Source: an uncultured Prevotellaceae bacterium
Lineage (GTDB): Bacteria; Bacteroidota; Bacteroidia; Bacteroidales; Bacteroidaceae
Assembly: GCA_902769805.1 (NCBI GenBank)
Contig: CACXQL010000034.1
Location: forward strand, 1-32,726
Direction: 5' to 3'
Length of the DNA: 32,726 nucleotides
Of this stretch, positions 6,040 to 15,607 are shown in pieces. Made by a program: the position numbers and the translations under genes. The notes under the pieces were generated by a model. The model did no database searches. It was not told the DNA's origin and saw only the letters and a list, made by a program, of their open reading frames with translations. Positions within the stretch are counted from its first letter, which is position 1. Every line of letters begins with the position of its first letter.

Positions 6040-8556
6040 TTATTCTTGGTTCTCGGAGTTCTCGGAGTTCTCGGAGCTCTCGGAGTATTCCACATCCTCT
6101 TCCTGACTGCTTGTCACCTTGCAGACAGAGGCGATGGTATCGTTCTTCTTCGTCAGGTTGATCAAGCGCACACCCTGGGTTGCACGTCCCATGACACGGA
6201 CATCAGCCACCTTCAGGCGAATGAGGATACCACTCTTATTGATAATCATCAAGTCATTCTCGTCAGTCACCACCTTGATAGCCACCAGACGACCCGTCTT
6301 CTCTGTGACGGCAAGGGTCTTCACACCCTTCGTGCCACGAGCAGTCTTTCGATAATCCTCTATCTCAGAACGCTTACCATAGCCATTCTCTGAAACAACC
6401 ATGATGGTCTCTGTCTGTGGATCATTCACACATACCATGCCTACAACCTCATCATCACCACCGTCAATACGCATACCGATGACACCTGTAGACACACGAC
6501 CCATGGCACGTACCTGGTCTTCGTGGAAACGGACGGCACGACCGTTACGGTTGGCAAGCAGCAACTCGTTCTTACCATTGGTCAGACGAACACCTACCAC
6601 TTTATCGCCCTCATTGATATTGATGGCTATCACACCATTGGCACGCGGACGGCTGTATGCTTCCAGACAGGTCTTCTTGATAATACCATTCTTGGTAGCG
6701 AAGACCACATAATGGCTATTCAGGAACTCCGTATCATTGAAGTTCTTGATACGCAATACAGCATTGATAGCATCATCAGGCTCGATATTCAGCATGTTCT
6801 GGATAGCACGTCCCTTCGAGTTCTTGTCGCCCTCCGGAATCTCATAGCACTTCTGCCAGTAGCAGCGTCCCTTCTGGGTGAAGAAGAGTAGTGTATTGTG
6901 CATCGTGGCGGGATAAATATACTCTGTGAAGTCGTTGTCACGATGGCGCGCTGCCTTCGCTCCTACTCCACCACGTCCCTGCTCATGGAACTCATCGAGC
7001 TTAGTACGTTTGATATAACCCATGTGGGAAATGGTAATCACCACAGGATCATCGGGATAGAAGTCCTCAGCATTGAACTCATGGTCGAACGGAATAATCT
7101 CCGTGCGACGCTCATCACCGTATTTCTCTTTGACTTCTTGTAACTCTTCCTTCATCACCTGCTTACAACGCTCAGGATTATCCAGAATCTCCTGCAAGTC
7201 AGCAATAAGTTTCTGCAAGTCATCATACTCCTGATGCAACTGGTCAACACGCAGACCTGTCAACTGAGCCAGGCGCATATCTACAATTGCTTTTGACTGC
7301 AGCTCATCCAAATTGAAACGCTCCTCCAGGTTATGCTGGGCATCACTCGGGGTCTTACTATTTCTAATAATGTGTACGACCTCGTCGATATTATTCACAG
7401 CGATAATCAAACCCTCCAAGATATGAGCACGCTCCTGTGCTTTCTTCAAGTCGAACTTTGTACGGCGAATGGTTACATCATGACGATGCTCTACGAAATA
7501 TTTCACGCATTCCTTGAGGTTCAGCAGGCGGGGACGTCCTTTCACCAAGGCAATACTATTCACCGAGAAAGAGCTCTGCAGGGCTGTCATTTTAAACAGC
7601 TTGTTAAGAAGTACGTTGGCATTGCAGTCACGCTTGCAGTCTACTACAATACGCATACCCTGACGACCCGACTCATCATTAACATTGGCAACACCCTCAA
7701 TCTTATGCTCGTTGGCAAGGTCTGCGATATACTTCACCAAGTCAGCCTTGTTGACACCGTATGGAATCTCGGTCACCACAATCTTGTCATGGGTCTCGCC
7801 ACTCTCTATCTCTGCCTTGGCACGCATCACGATACGTCCACGACCGGTTTCATAGGCATCCTTCACACCCTGCAAGCCATAGATATAAGCTCCCGTGGGG
7901 AAGTCAGGACCTGGGATATATTTCATCAGTCCATCAGTGTCGATATCAGGATTGTCTATATAAGCGCAGCAACCATCAATCACCTCACCGAGGTTATGGG
8001 TCGGCATATTGGTAGCCATACCCACAGCAATACCGTTACCACCGTTCACCAACAGGTTAGGAATTTTTGTAGGCATCACTGTCGGTTCAACGAGCGAGTC
8101 ATCAAAATTATTCATCATATCTACCGTATCCTTCTCCAAGTCGTCCATGATATGCTCACCCATCTTCGAGAGGCGGCACTCCGTATAACGCATGGCAGCA
8201 GGAGAGTCACCGTCCACGGAACCGAAGTTTCCCTGTCCGTCAACGAGTGTATAACGCAGGTTCCAGTCCTGTGCCATACGCACCAATGCTCCATAGACGG
8301 AGGAGTCGCCATGAGGGTGATACTTACCAAGTACCTCACCGACGACGCGCGCACACTTCTTATACGGCTGGGTCGATACGTTGTTGATGTTCATCATTCC
8401 ATAGAGGATACGCCGATGTACGGGCTTGAAACCATCACGAACATCAGGAAGCGCACGTGCCACGATGACCGACATGGAGTAGTCGATGTACGAGGACTTC
8501 ATCTCCTCCTCGATGTTGATTTTGATAATTCTGTCGTTGTCGATTGTTTGATCCAT
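6040..8556 (-). CDS. gyrA: DNA gyrase subunit A
   Basis: The breakage-reunion subunit of DNA gyrase (838 residues), which introduces negative supercoils together with GyrB. The N-terminal [17 protein letters not shown] is typical. The catalytic tyrosine is Tyr124 in AMRYTECRL. The quinolone-determining region reads [11 protein letters not shown], so the residue equivalent to E. coli Ser83 is Ser85 and the one equivalent to Asp87 is Gly89. In the C-terminal DNA-wrapping domain the GyrA box is QGRGGVG (526-532), a relaxed version of QRRGGKG. Six or so beta-pinwheel blades follow, for example [11 protein letters not shown] and TQGVRLINL. The last 16 residues are a Ser-Glu-Asn tandem repeat encoded by a 9-bp DNA repeat. 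The gene has its own promoter and leads a two-gene unit with the TPR gene. Confidence 0.98.
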   Translation of the reverse strand: MDQTIDNDRIIKINIEEEMKSSYIDYSMSVIVARALPDVRDGFKPVHRRILYGMMNINNVSTQPYKKCARVVGEVLGKYHPHGDSSVYGALVRMAQDWNLRYTLVDGQGNFGSVDGDSPAAMRYTECRLSKMGEHIMDDLEKDTVDMMNNFDDSLVEPTVMPTKIPNLLVNGGNGIAVGMATNMPTHNLGEVIDGCCAYIDNPDIDTDGLMKYIPGPDFPTGAYIYGLQGVKDAYETGRGRIVMRAKAEIESGETHDKIVVTEIPYGVNKADLVKYIADLANEHKIEGVANVNDESGRQGMRIVVDCKRDCNANVLLNKLFKMTALQSSFSVNSIALVKGRPRLLNLKECVKYFVEHRHDVTIRRTKFDLKKAQERAHILEGLIIAVNNIDEVVHIIRNSKTPSDAQHNLEERFNLDELQSKAIVDMRLAQLTGLRVDQLHQEYDDLQKLIADLQEILDNPERCKQVMKEELQEVKEKYGDERRTEIIPFDHEFNAEDFYPDDPVVITISHMGYIKRTKLDEFHEQGRGGVGAKAARHRDNDFTEYIYPATMHNTLLFFTQKGRCYWQKCYEIPEGDKNSKGRAIQNMLNIEPDDAINAVLRIKNFNDTEFLNSHYVVFATKNGIIKKTCLEAYSRPRANGVIAININEGDKVVGVRLTNGKNELLLANRNGRAVRFHEDQVRAMGRVSTGVIGMRIDGGDDEVVGMVCVNDPQTETIMVVSENGYGKRSEIEDYRKTARGTKGVKTLAVTEKTGRLVAIKVVTDENDLMIINKSGILIRLKVADVRVMGRATQGVRLINLTKKNDTIASVCKVTSSQEEDVEYSESSENSENSENQE
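6049..6084. repeat. 9-bp tandem repeat at the 3' end of gyrA
   Basis: GTTCTCGGA is repeated at 6049, 6058 and 6067, with a fourth copy GCTCTCGGA at 6076. On the coding strand this yields the acidic tail [12 protein letters not shown]. Because the unit is a multiple of three, copy-number change would alter tail length without a frameshift. Confidence 0.9.
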
Positions 8557-8655
8557 TATATTTTGTTTATTATTAATCGTTCGTTTTTATCCGGAAAATC
8601 ACGTTTAAGGCACTTTTTAAGCCCGCTAACGCGTTTTGTCCTTTTTTCCAAGCCA

Positions 8656-8685
8656 CAAAATTACTACTTTTTTCTGACATACAAA
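8656..8685 (-). promoter_or_regulatory. Promoter of gyrA
   Basis: On the - strand TTTG (8682-8685), an 18-base spacer and TAATTTTG (8656-8663). The leader before the ATG at 8556 would be about 90 bases; no recognisable riboswitch or strong hairpin is seen in it. Confidence 0.6.
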
Positions 8686-8705
8686 AACATTTAACGTAAA
8701 TTATA

Positions 8706-8737
8706 TTTGGCTTTTTGCTCGTTTTTTGGTAACTTTG
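8706..8737 (+). promoter_or_regulatory. Promoter of the GH5 lipoprotein gene
   Basis: TTTG (8706-8709), a 20-base spacer and TAACTTTG (8730-8737) give a consensus promoter about 42 bases before the ATG at 8780. It is divergent from the gyrA promoter. Confidence 0.75.
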
Positions 8738-8779
8738 CAACATAAACGATAAAACTATAAGTAATTAATTGGTATCATT

Positions 8780-9940
8780 ATGAGAAAGAACCTATTTTCT
8801 ATGGCTTTAATTGCCATGACGATGCTGGCACTGAGTGCCTGCTCAACAAAGAGTGAAGATGATGGAGTAAACAACTTCCGTATCAAACGCGGAACAAATG
8901 TGAGCCACTGGCTGTCACAGTCGGAGGAGCGTGGTGAGGCGCGCCTGAACCATATTCAAGAGGATGACTTTGCACGTCTGGATTCACTGGGCTTTGACTT
9001 CGTCCGACTGCCTATTGACGAGGTACAGTTCTGGGACGAGAACGGTAACAAGATTCCTGAGGCATGGGAACTGATGACCAATGCCATTAATTGGGCTGAG
9101 AAGCACCACCTGCGCACCATTGTCGACCTGCACATCATTCGCTCCCACTACTTCAATGCCGTGAACGAGGGCAATAAGGATGCCAATACATTATTCACAT
9201 CGGAAAAGGCACAGCAGGAACTCATCAATATGTGGTACCAGTTGTCTGATGCCCTGAAAGGCTATAGTGTCGATTCTGTCGCCTATGAGTTTATGAACGA
9301 ACCTGTTGCTGATGACCACGAGCAGTGGAACCAATTGATTGCCAAGGTTCACAAGGCACTGCGCGAGCGTGAACCAAGACGCACCTTAGTGATTGGTTCC
9401 AATCGTTGGCAGGGTCATGAGACTATGAAATTCCTGAAAGTACCAGAAGGCGACAAGAATATCATTCTCTCCTTCCATTATTATAATCCTATGATCCTGA
9501 CACACTATGGTGCATGGTGGACACCTATTGGCAAATATACTGGTAAAGTGAACTATCCTGGCATACTCGTTTCGAAAGAAGACTACGAGGCTGCTCCCGA
9601 CTCCATCAAAAAAGAACTGGAGCAGTATACACAAGTGGAATGGAATATCGACAAGATCCGTGAGCAGTTCAAGGATGCCATCGAAGCAGCCAAGAAATAT
9701 GACTTGCAGTTGTTCTGCGGGGAATGGGGCGTCTATGAGCCTGTCGATCGTGAACTTGCCTACAAGTGGACAAAGGATATGCTGACTGTGTTTGACGAAT
9801 TCAATATCGCATGGACCACATGGTGCTATGATGCAGATTTCGGTTTCTGGGACCAGAAAAAACATGAATTCAAAGACAAAGCGCTCGTAGACCTTCTCAT
9901 GGAGAGCAAAGGACTGGAGAAAGAAAAAGAGCAAAAATAA
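8780..9940 (+). CDS. GH5 family glycoside hydrolase lipoprotein (cellulase-like)
   Basis: A 386-residue retaining beta-glycanase of the GH5 superfamily. The signal peptide ends in the lipobox LSAC with lipidated Cys21, followed by STKSEDD. The acidic stretch after Cys is like the surface-export signal of Bacteroidota lipoproteins, so the enzyme may face outward. GH5 landmarks in order are FDFVRLPID (73-80), IVDLH (114-118), YEFMNEP with the acid/base Glu174, SFHYYNP (232-237) and FCGEWGVYE with the nucleophile Glu315. Activity on beta-1,4-glucan or mannan is likely, but the substrate cannot be resolved. It has its own promoter and terminator and no SusC/SusD partner nearby, so it is not in a classical polysaccharide utilisation locus. 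Confidence 0.92.
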   Translation: MRKNLFSMALIAMTMLALSACSTKSEDDGVNNFRIKRGTNVSHWLSQSEERGEARLNHIQEDDFARLDSLGFDFVRLPIDEVQFWDENGNKIPEAWELMTNAINWAEKHHLRTIVDLHIIRSHYFNAVNEGNKDANTLFTSEKAQQELINMWYQLSDALKGYSVDSVAYEFMNEPVADDHEQWNQLIAKVHKALREREPRRTLVIGSNRWQGHETMKFLKVPEGDKNIILSFHYYNPMILTHYGAWWTPIGKYTGKVNYPGILVSKEDYEAAPDSIKKELEQYTQVEWNIDKIREQFKDAIEAAKKYDLQLFCGEWGVYEPVDRELAYKWTKDMLTVFDEFNIAWTTWCYDADFGFWDQKKHEFKDKALVDLLMESKGLEKEKEQK

Positions 9941-9952
9941 AAATTAATCTAA

Positions 9953-9986
9953 GAGAAGGGGCTGGACAGGTATCAACCCCTTCTTT
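9953..9986 (+). terminator. Terminator of the GH5 gene
   Basis: GAAGGGG and CCCCTTC arms (about 9955-9961 and 9977-9983) with an internal TG/CA extension, followed by a short T-rich stretch. Confidence 0.7.
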
Positions 9987-10004
9987 ATCATTCATGATTG
10001 GCAC

Positions 10005-10012
10005 GATGTTTG
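10005..10012 (+). promoter_or_regulatory. Probable -7 element of clpC
   Basis: GATGTTTG differs from TAnnTTTG at the first base only and lies 16 bases before the ATG at 10028. No clear TTTG is found at the -33 position, so this promoter is weak or depends on an activator. Confidence 0.4.
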
Positions 10013-10027
10013 CAGAATAATTCATGT

Positions 10028-12547
10028 ATGACAAGTCAATTTTCACCCAAGGTATCCGAGATTCTCGCCTTTTCCCGTGAGGAAGCGGCACGACTCGCCA
10101 GTCAGAGCGTGGGCCCTGAGCACCTGCTATTGGGTATCATGCGCATGAAAGACGGTCCTGTCAGTGACGTGTTTCACCGACTGGACATCAATCTCCAGTC
10201 TGTCAAGACAGAACTGGAGTCAAGAGTACGTGAGAATGAAATAGGGAAGCCCCTTAATACCAACGAACTGGTACTCAACGAAAAAGCCAGCAATATCTTG
10301 AAACTGGCTGTGCTGGAAGCTCGCATCCAGCGTACTACCCGCGTAGACGAACAGCATCTGCTGCTCGCTATACTGCATGATCAGGTAGAGAACGGAGCCA
10401 AACAAGTATTAGAGATGAACAACATGAATTACGAAGATACACTGACATTACTGCGTGTAAAGAACGGTATCGGACTGCCTGAAGAGGATTACGAAGAGGA
10501 AGAGACGAGCAATCAGCATTCCTCTGGCAACAAACAAGGCGGTACGACAACAGCAACACAGACCAAGCAAAAGTCAAAGACGCCCGTGCTTGACAATTTC
10601 TCGACCGATTTGACCCAACAGGCATTAGACGACAAACTCGATCCTGTTGTGGGACGTGAAAAAGAGATACAACGCGTGGTGGAGATTCTTGGCAGAAGAA
10701 AGAAAAATAATCCTATCCTGATTGGAGAACCCGGCGTAGGCAAAAGTGCCATCGTGGAAGGACTTGCCCAGATGATTGCCCGTCGGCAATGCTCACCTAT
10801 GCTCTATGGAAAGCGATTGGTAACACTGGACATGACAGGTGTAGTTGCTGGCACCAAATACCGTGGACAGTTTGAGGAACGTCTCCGACAACTCATCAAG
10901 GAACTGGAACAGAATCCTGATGTGATTATATTCATCGACGAGATTCACACCCTTATCGGTGCTGGCTCGACACCAGGTTCCATGGATGCGGCAAACATTC
11001 TGAAGCCCGCATTGGCAAGAGGTACGATACAATGTATCGGTGCCACGACACTTGACGAATACCGCAATAGTATTGAGAAAGACGGTGCCTTGGAGCGACG
11101 CTTCCAGAAAGTACTTATCGAACCAACCAACTCAGAGGAGACTCTGCAAATATTACATAATATCAAGCATCGCTATGAGCAACATCATCACGTAAACTAC
11201 ACGGACGATGCACTAACGATGTGTGTCAAATTGACAGACCGTTATATCAGTGATCGTCAACAGCCTGACAAAGCTATAGACGCTATGGATGAAGTAGGCT
11301 CCCGTGTACATCTGCAACATGCCCAGGTGCCTCCTGAGATTGTTGCTTTGGAACAAGAACTCAATCAGGTGCTGGAAAAAAAGCAACAGGCTGTAAAGAA
11401 CCAGAATTTCGAACTTGCAGCAGGATTCCGCGATCGTCAGACCATTATGGAAAGCCAACTCGCAGAACTGAACAAGAAATGGCAAGAGGGCGACATTGAT
11501 GACCGTCAGATGGTAACGGAAAAAGAAGTACAGGACGTAGTGTCTATGATGACAGGTGTACCCGTCCAGCGTATGGCACAGGAAGAAGGTATCCGACTGA
11601 AAGGCATGGCAGATGAGTTGAAGAAGCATGTCATTGCACAAGACAAAGCCATTGAGAAGATGGTACGTGCCATCCAACGTAACCGCGTAGGACTTAAAGA
11701 CCCCAACCATCCTATCGGTGCCTTTATGTTCCTCGGTCCTACTGGTGTCGGTAAAACATACCTTGCTAAAAAACTTGCAGAGTTCATGTTCGGCAGCAGT
11801 GATGCCCTCATTCGTGTGGATATGAGTGAATATACGGAGTCGTTTAATGTGTCAAGGCTGATAGGTGCGCCTCCGGGATATGTCGGTTATGAGGAAGGTG
11901 GACAGTTGACAGAACGTGTACGTCGTCACCCCTACTCCATCGTACTGCTCGACGAGATAGAGAAAGCACACGGTAACGTCTTCAACCTCTTGCTACAGGT
12001 ATTGGACGAAGGACGACTGACTGATGGTAACGGGCGATTCGTGGACTTCCGTAATACTGTGATTATTATGACCTCTAATGCTGGAACCCGACAACTGAAG
12101 GACTTCGGACGCGGCGTGGGATTCACCAGTGGCGGCTCAGGCTCCCTGATGCTCAATGAACAGGACAAGGAGCATGCCCGCAGCATCGTGCAGAAAGCAC
12201 TGTCGAAACAGTTCTCGCCAGAATTCCTTAACCGCCTGGACGAGATCATCACTTTCGACCAGCTTGACCTTGAAGCCATCAAGCAGATTATCGACGTGGA
12301 ACTGCAAGGTCTCTATAAGCGTATCAGCGACCTTGGCTATACCATCAACCTGAGCGACGAGGCGAAACAGTTTGTCGCCGAGAAGGGATACGACGTACAG
12401 TTTGGTGCCCGCCCCTTGAAACGTGCCATCCAGACGTATATCGAGGACGGAATCTCGGAACTCATCGTCAATGGTGACCTCAAGAACGGAGATACTATAT
12501 ATATAAATAAGGTGGAAGGGAAAGACGAACTGTCGTTCACCCATTAA
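10028..12547 (+). CDS. clpC: ClpC-type AAA+ chaperone, ATPase of the Clp protease
   Basis: An Hsp100 unfoldase of 839 residues that feeds substrates to ClpP. Domains in order: a double Clp-N repeat (about 5-140), a first AAA+ module with GEPGVGKS (233-240) and [10 protein letters not shown], and a middle segment of UVR type ([21 protein letters not shown], about 449-469). A second AAA+ module follows with GPTGVGKT (570-577) and [15 protein letters not shown] tripeptide (697-699) corresponds to the ClpP-docking loop, and the UVR-like middle instead of a long ClpB coiled coil favours ClpC over ClpB. The ATG at 10028 is preferred over a TTG at 9998, which lies upstream of the -7 element. No ctsR or mcsAB genes flank it, and it is probably monocistronic. 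Confidence 0.95.
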   Translation: MTSQFSPKVSEILAFSREEAARLASQSVGPEHLLLGIMRMKDGPVSDVFHRLDINLQSVKTELESRVRENEIGKPLNTNELVLNEKASNILKLAVLEARIQRTTRVDEQHLLLAILHDQVENGAKQVLEMNNMNYEDTLTLLRVKNGIGLPEEDYEEEETSNQHSSGNKQGGTTTATQTKQKSKTPVLDNFSTDLTQQALDDKLDPVVGREKEIQRVVEILGRRKKNNPILIGEPGVGKSAIVEGLAQMIARRQCSPMLYGKRLVTLDMTGVVAGTKYRGQFEERLRQLIKELEQNPDVIIFIDEIHTLIGAGSTPGSMDAANILKPALARGTIQCIGATTLDEYRNSIEKDGALERRFQKVLIEPTNSEETLQILHNIKHRYEQHHHVNYTDDALTMCVKLTDRYISDRQQPDKAIDAMDEVGSRVHLQHAQVPPEIVALEQELNQVLEKKQQAVKNQNFELAAGFRDRQTIMESQLAELNKKWQEGDIDDRQMVTEKEVQDVVSMMTGVPVQRMAQEEGIRLKGMADELKKHVIAQDKAIEKMVRAIQRNRVGLKDPNHPIGAFMFLGPTGVGKTYLAKKLAEFMFGSSDALIRVDMSEYTESFNVSRLIGAPPGYVGYEEGGQLTERVRRHPYSIVLLDEIEKAHGNVFNLLLQVLDEGRLTDGNGRFVDFRNTVIIMTSNAGTRQLKDFGRGVGFTSGGSGSLMLNEQDKEHARSIVQKALSKQFSPEFLNRLDEIITFDQLDLEAIKQIIDVELQGLYKRISDLGYTINLSDEAKQFVAEKGYDVQFGARPLKRAIQTYIEDGISELIVNGDLKNGDTIYINKVEGKDELSFTH

Positions 12548-12567
12548 CATTCCACACATATTCCCTA

Positions 12568-12606
12568 ACAAACGCCAGCTTTTCCAGCTGGCGTTTGTTG
12601 TTTTCG
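12568..12606 (+). terminator. Terminator of clpC
   Basis: Perfect 13-bp arms ACAAACGCCAGCT (12568-12580) and complement (12586-12598) around a 5-base loop, followed by TGTTTT. Confidence 0.93.
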
Positions 12607-12701
12607 CACACATAATAACCGTATATCATTGTCATTTTTACCTTGATTTTCATCAATTAGTGACAAAAAGAAACTTTTTTCGTTATTTTTTTGATAAAAT
12701 G

Positions 12702-12732
12702 TTTGGTAATTCAAAATTTTGATGTAATTTTG
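12702..12732 (+). promoter_or_regulatory. Promoter of gdhA
   Basis: TTTG (12702-12705), a 19-base spacer and TAATTTTG (12725-12732). The leader to the ATG at 12795 is about 55 bases and A-rich. The stretch 12607-12701 shows nothing else. Confidence 0.8.
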
Positions 12733-12794
12733 CATCCGAAATAAACTAAGAGACAAATTTCAATAGTATAATAACCAAAAAAAGTAAAAAGATT

Positions 12795-14132
12795 ATGAAT
12801 GCAGCAAAAGTTGTAGAGGATCTTAAACAGAGATTTCCCAATGAGCCGGAGTACATCCAGGCAGTAAGCCAAGTTCTTCCTACTATCGAAGAAGAGTACA
12901 ACAAGCACCCTGAGTTTGAGAAGGCAAACCTCATCGAGCGCCTTTGCATCCCCGATCGTGTTTATGAGTTCCGTATCACATGGGTAGACGACCAGGGTAA
13001 GGTACAGACCAACATGGGTTACCGTATCCAGCACAACAACGCTATCGGTCCGTACAAAGGAGGTCTCCGTTATCACAAGAGTGTGAACCTCGGTATTTTG
13101 AAGTTCCTCGCTTTCGAGCAGACTTTCAAGAACTCACTGACAACCCTGCCAATGGGTGGTGCCAAGGGAGGTTCAGACTTCTCTCCACGTGGTAAGAGCG
13201 ACGCAGAGGTAATGCGTTTCTGTCAGGCATTCATGAATGAGTTATATCGCGTGATTGGTCCTGACGAGGACGTTCCTGCTGGTGATATCGGTGTTGGTGG
13301 TCGTGAGGTTGGTTATCTGTTTGGCCAATATAAGAAACTCACTCACCAGTTCCAGGGTGTGCTGACCGGTAAGGGAATCCCCTTCGGTGGTTCACTGATC
13401 CGTCCTGAGGCTACCGGTTACGGTTGTGTATACTTCCTGACCTCTATGCTTGCTACCCGCAATATCGATATCAAGGGTAAGAAGGTGCTGATCTCAGGTT
13501 CTGGTAACGTGGCACAGTATGCTACAGAGAAGTGCATCCAGCTCGGTGCTATTCCTATGACCCTCTCTGACTCTGACGGTTACATCTACGACCCAGACGG
13601 TATCACCGCTGAGAAGCTGGCGTACGTGAAGGAGTTGAAGAACATAGAGCGTGGACGTATCAAGGAGTATGCTGAGGAATATCCTAACGCAGTATATCAC
13701 GCAGGTGAGCGTCCTTGGCACGAGAAGGCTGATATCGCACTGCCTTGCGCTACCCAGAACGAGATTAATGGTGAGCAGGCTCAGGCTCTTATCGACAATG
13801 GTGTCATCGCCGTTGCAGAGGGTGCTAACATGCCTTCACTGCCTGAAGCTATCAAAATCTTCCAGGATGCCAAGATCCTCTATGCTCCTGGTAAGGCTTC
13901 CAATGCCGGTGGTGTATCTGTATCTGGTCTGGAGATGTCACAGAACTCTGAGCGTCTGTCATGGACTGCCAAGGAGGTTGACGACTATCTGAAGCGTATC
14001 ATGAACGATATTCACGAGAACTGCGTGAAGTACGGTACTCAGGCTGACGGTTACATCAACTACGTGAAGGGTGCCAACGTGGCAGGCTTCATGAAGGTTG
14101 CCAGTGCCATGATGAGTCAGGGTATTGTATAA
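12795..14132 (+). CDS. gdhA: Glutamate dehydrogenase
   Basis: A cytosolic hexameric glutamate dehydrogenase of 445 residues, the standard length of the bacterial 50-kDa class. It interconverts 2-oxoglutarate plus ammonia and glutamate and is the main ammonia-assimilating enzyme in many Bacteroidales. Visible landmarks are the substrate-binding YKGGLRYH (Lys88), the catalytic PMGGAKGG (Lys124), VPAGDIGVGGREVG with catalytic Asp164, RPEATGYG (203-210) and the Rossmann motif VLISGSGNVAQYA (about 234-246). Coenzyme preference (NADPH or NADH) is not certain from these motifs. It has a consensus promoter and a strong terminator, so it is monocistronic. Confidence 0.96.
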   Translation: MNAAKVVEDLKQRFPNEPEYIQAVSQVLPTIEEEYNKHPEFEKANLIERLCIPDRVYEFRITWVDDQGKVQTNMGYRIQHNNAIGPYKGGLRYHKSVNLGILKFLAFEQTFKNSLTTLPMGGAKGGSDFSPRGKSDAEVMRFCQAFMNELYRVIGPDEDVPAGDIGVGGREVGYLFGQYKKLTHQFQGVLTGKGIPFGGSLIRPEATGYGCVYFLTSMLATRNIDIKGKKVLISGSGNVAQYATEKCIQLGAIPMTLSDSDGYIYDPDGITAEKLAYVKELKNIERGRIKEYAEEYPNAVYHAGERPWHEKADIALPCATQNEINGEQAQALIDNGVIAVAEGANMPSLPEAIKIFQDAKILYAPGKASNAGGVSVSGLEMSQNSERLSWTAKEVDDYLKRIMNDIHENCVKYGTQADGYINYVKGANVAGFMKVASAMMSQGIV

Positions 14133-14155
14133 ACCTGCACAAACACAAAATATCC

Positions 14156-14183
14156 AAAAGAGGGGGCATGCCCCCTCTTTTTT
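14156..14183 (+). terminator. Terminator of gdhA
   Basis: AAAAGAGGGGGC and GCCCCCTCTTTT form a 12-bp GC-rich stem around a 2-base AT centre, directly followed by T residues. Confidence 0.95.
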
Positions 14184-14237
14184 ATTCGTATAACTCCATC
14201 GTATTACGTTTCCTTATAATATTTGTATTGGCCCAGA

Positions 14238-14270
14238 TTTGGAAGATATTGAAAAAAAAACGTATCTTTG
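14238..14270 (+). promoter_or_regulatory. Promoter of the peroxidase-nitroreductase gene
   Basis: TTTG (14238-14241), a 21-base spacer and TATCTTTG (14263-14270). It fixes the start downstream: earlier in-frame codons from 14168 lie in or before the promoter. Confidence 0.75.
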
Positions 14271-14314
14271 TAACCATAAAGATGTTGAGATTTCAAATAA
14301 TTAACGATAACAAT

Positions 14315-15451
14315 ATGAAAAGAATGGTTTTCTGCCTCATGGCAATGGTATGTACGCTGACCCTGTCGGCACAAAGTATTTATGATTTCAAGGTAAAGGA
14401 TGATGCAGCCAAAGATGTATCACTCTCGGACTACAAAGGAAAAGTGTTGTTGATTGTCAACACTGCCACACGCTGCGGATTCACTCCGCAATATAAAGAG
14501 CTGGAGTCACTTTACGAGAAATATCGTTGTGATGGACTGGAAATTCTTGACTTCCCCTGCAATCAGTTCGGTGCCCAAGCTCCCGGTACCATTCAGGAGA
14601 TTCACCAGTTCTGCACAGCCAACTTCGATATCCAGTTCCCACAGTTCGACAAGATTGACGTGAACGGAGAGAATGCACATCCGCTCTATACCTGGCTGAA
14701 AGAGCAGAAAGGTTTTGGCGGTTTTGACATCAACGACCCAAGAGGTAAGATGATGGACGGAATGCTCCGCAAACAGGATAGCGATTTCGACAAAAAAGCC
14801 GACATCAAGTGGAATTTCACTAAGTTTCTCATCAGCCGAGACGGAAAAGTGCTGAAGCGTTATGAGCCGACAGACAAGATCACTGATATTGAGGCAGATA
14901 TTCAGATGGAGGTAAACCCTGTCCTAAGCACTATCATGGCACGCCGTTCCGTGCGGAAGTACCTTGACAAGCCCGTAGAACACGAAAAGCTGGAAGTAAT
15001 TGTCCGTGCAGGTATTAATGCACCCAGTGGCATGAACCGCCAGCCATGGATTGTCCGTGTGGTCGAAGACCAGAAACTGATAACCGATATTACAGAGGTC
15101 TACAAACAAGAAAACGCTGAACAGGTGAAGCGTGACAAAGACTTCAAGAACATGTTTCGTAATGCACCTAACCTGATCTGTGTCTGCACACCAGCTAATG
15201 GCGGTGGTGAACTGGATGCCGGTCTGTTGGGTGAGAACATGATGCTGGCAGCACAGTCAATGGGACTCGGCACCTGTTGTCTGGGGGGACCTGTGCGTTT
15301 CCTGCTATCCAACGATAAAGCAAAGTTTTTCCTTGAACGCCTTGACATCCCTGCCGGCTACAAACTGAACTACATCATCGCCATCGGCTATCCTGACGAG
15401 CAACCTGCTGCCAAGCCCCGCGATGCCTCTAAGGTAAAGTATATCAAGTAA
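14315..15451 (+). CDS. Exported glutathione peroxidase-nitroreductase fusion
   Basis: A 378-residue two-domain protein. The ATG at 14315 gives a clean signal peptide (MKRMVFCLMAMV to LSAQ, about 1-20); an ATG at 14282 would add 11 residues and spoil it. Residues about 22-185 are a glutathione-peroxidase fold with NTATRCGFTPQY (peroxidatic Cys54), LDFPCNQFG (Cys82, Gln84) and WNFTKFL (Trp166, Asn167). Residues about 200-378 are an FMN nitroreductase domain with RRSVRKY (210-216), INAPSGMNRQPW and LGTCCLGG. Peroxidases of this class often use thioredoxin-like reductants, so glutathione is not implied. The export of a flavin domain, and the fusion itself, are unusual. The fusion might couple peroxide reduction to flavin chemistry in the envelope, which is inference. 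Confidence 0.88.
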   Translation: MKRMVFCLMAMVCTLTLSAQSIYDFKVKDDAAKDVSLSDYKGKVLLIVNTATRCGFTPQYKELESLYEKYRCDGLEILDFPCNQFGAQAPGTIQEIHQFCTANFDIQFPQFDKIDVNGENAHPLYTWLKEQKGFGGFDINDPRGKMMDGMLRKQDSDFDKKADIKWNFTKFLISRDGKVLKRYEPTDKITDIEADIQMEVNPVLSTIMARRSVRKYLDKPVEHEKLEVIVRAGINAPSGMNRQPWIVRVVEDQKLITDITEVYKQENAEQVKRDKDFKNMFRNAPNLICVCTPANGGGELDAGLLGENMMLAAQSMGLGTCCLGGPVRFLLSNDKAKFFLERLDIPAGYKLNYIIAIGYPDEQPAAKPRDASKVKYIK

Positions 15452-15467
15452 TTAGGTCACAACATCC

Positions 15468-15489
15468 GTCATGGTTTTGACACCATGAC
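15468..15489. repeat. 8-bp hairpin after the peroxidase-nitroreductase gene
   Basis: GTCATGGT (15468-15475) and ACCATGAC (15482-15489) flank a 6-base loop. There is no T tract, so it may be a processing or weak termination site rather than a classical terminator. Confidence 0.5.
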
Positions 15490-15506
15490 ATACACCTGCT
15501 GAGTTT

Positions 15507-15607
15507 GGCGGCACCTATCGCCTCGATAGGCGGCGGCAAACGGGTCTATACCCCAAAGCAAACGCATCGATAGGTGCCGCCTTTCTACCCGATAGGCGGC
15601 ACCTATC
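15507..15607. repeat. Cluster of GGCGGCACCTATCG inverted and direct repeats
   Basis: GGCGGCACCTATCG lies at 15507-15520. Its exact reverse complement lies at 15568-15581, and a third, direct copy lacking the last base lies at 15595-15607. The first copy is part of a small hairpin, CCTATCG-CCT-CGATAGG (15514-15530). The third is part of the palindrome GATAGGCGGCACCTATC (15591-15607), which overlaps the stop codon of the AraC gene. The 155-base gap 15452-15606 holds nothing else. Confidence 0.8.

Noticed and set aside
7333-8694. A 453-codon open frame on the + strand opposite gyrA
   Set aside because: It is antisense to a clearly conserved gene, encodes no recognisable motif and is explained by the codon bias of gyrA.
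8768-8775. A copy of ATTGGTAT just before the GH5 ATG, matching the AraC candidate operator
   Set aside because: It is a single copy in the leader, not at a -33 position and without a partner site; one chance match in an AT-rich 32-kb window is expected.
9998-10027. TTG start giving clpC ten more residues
   Set aside because: The TTG precedes the probable -7 element; the ATG at 10028 fits the Clp-N domain start.
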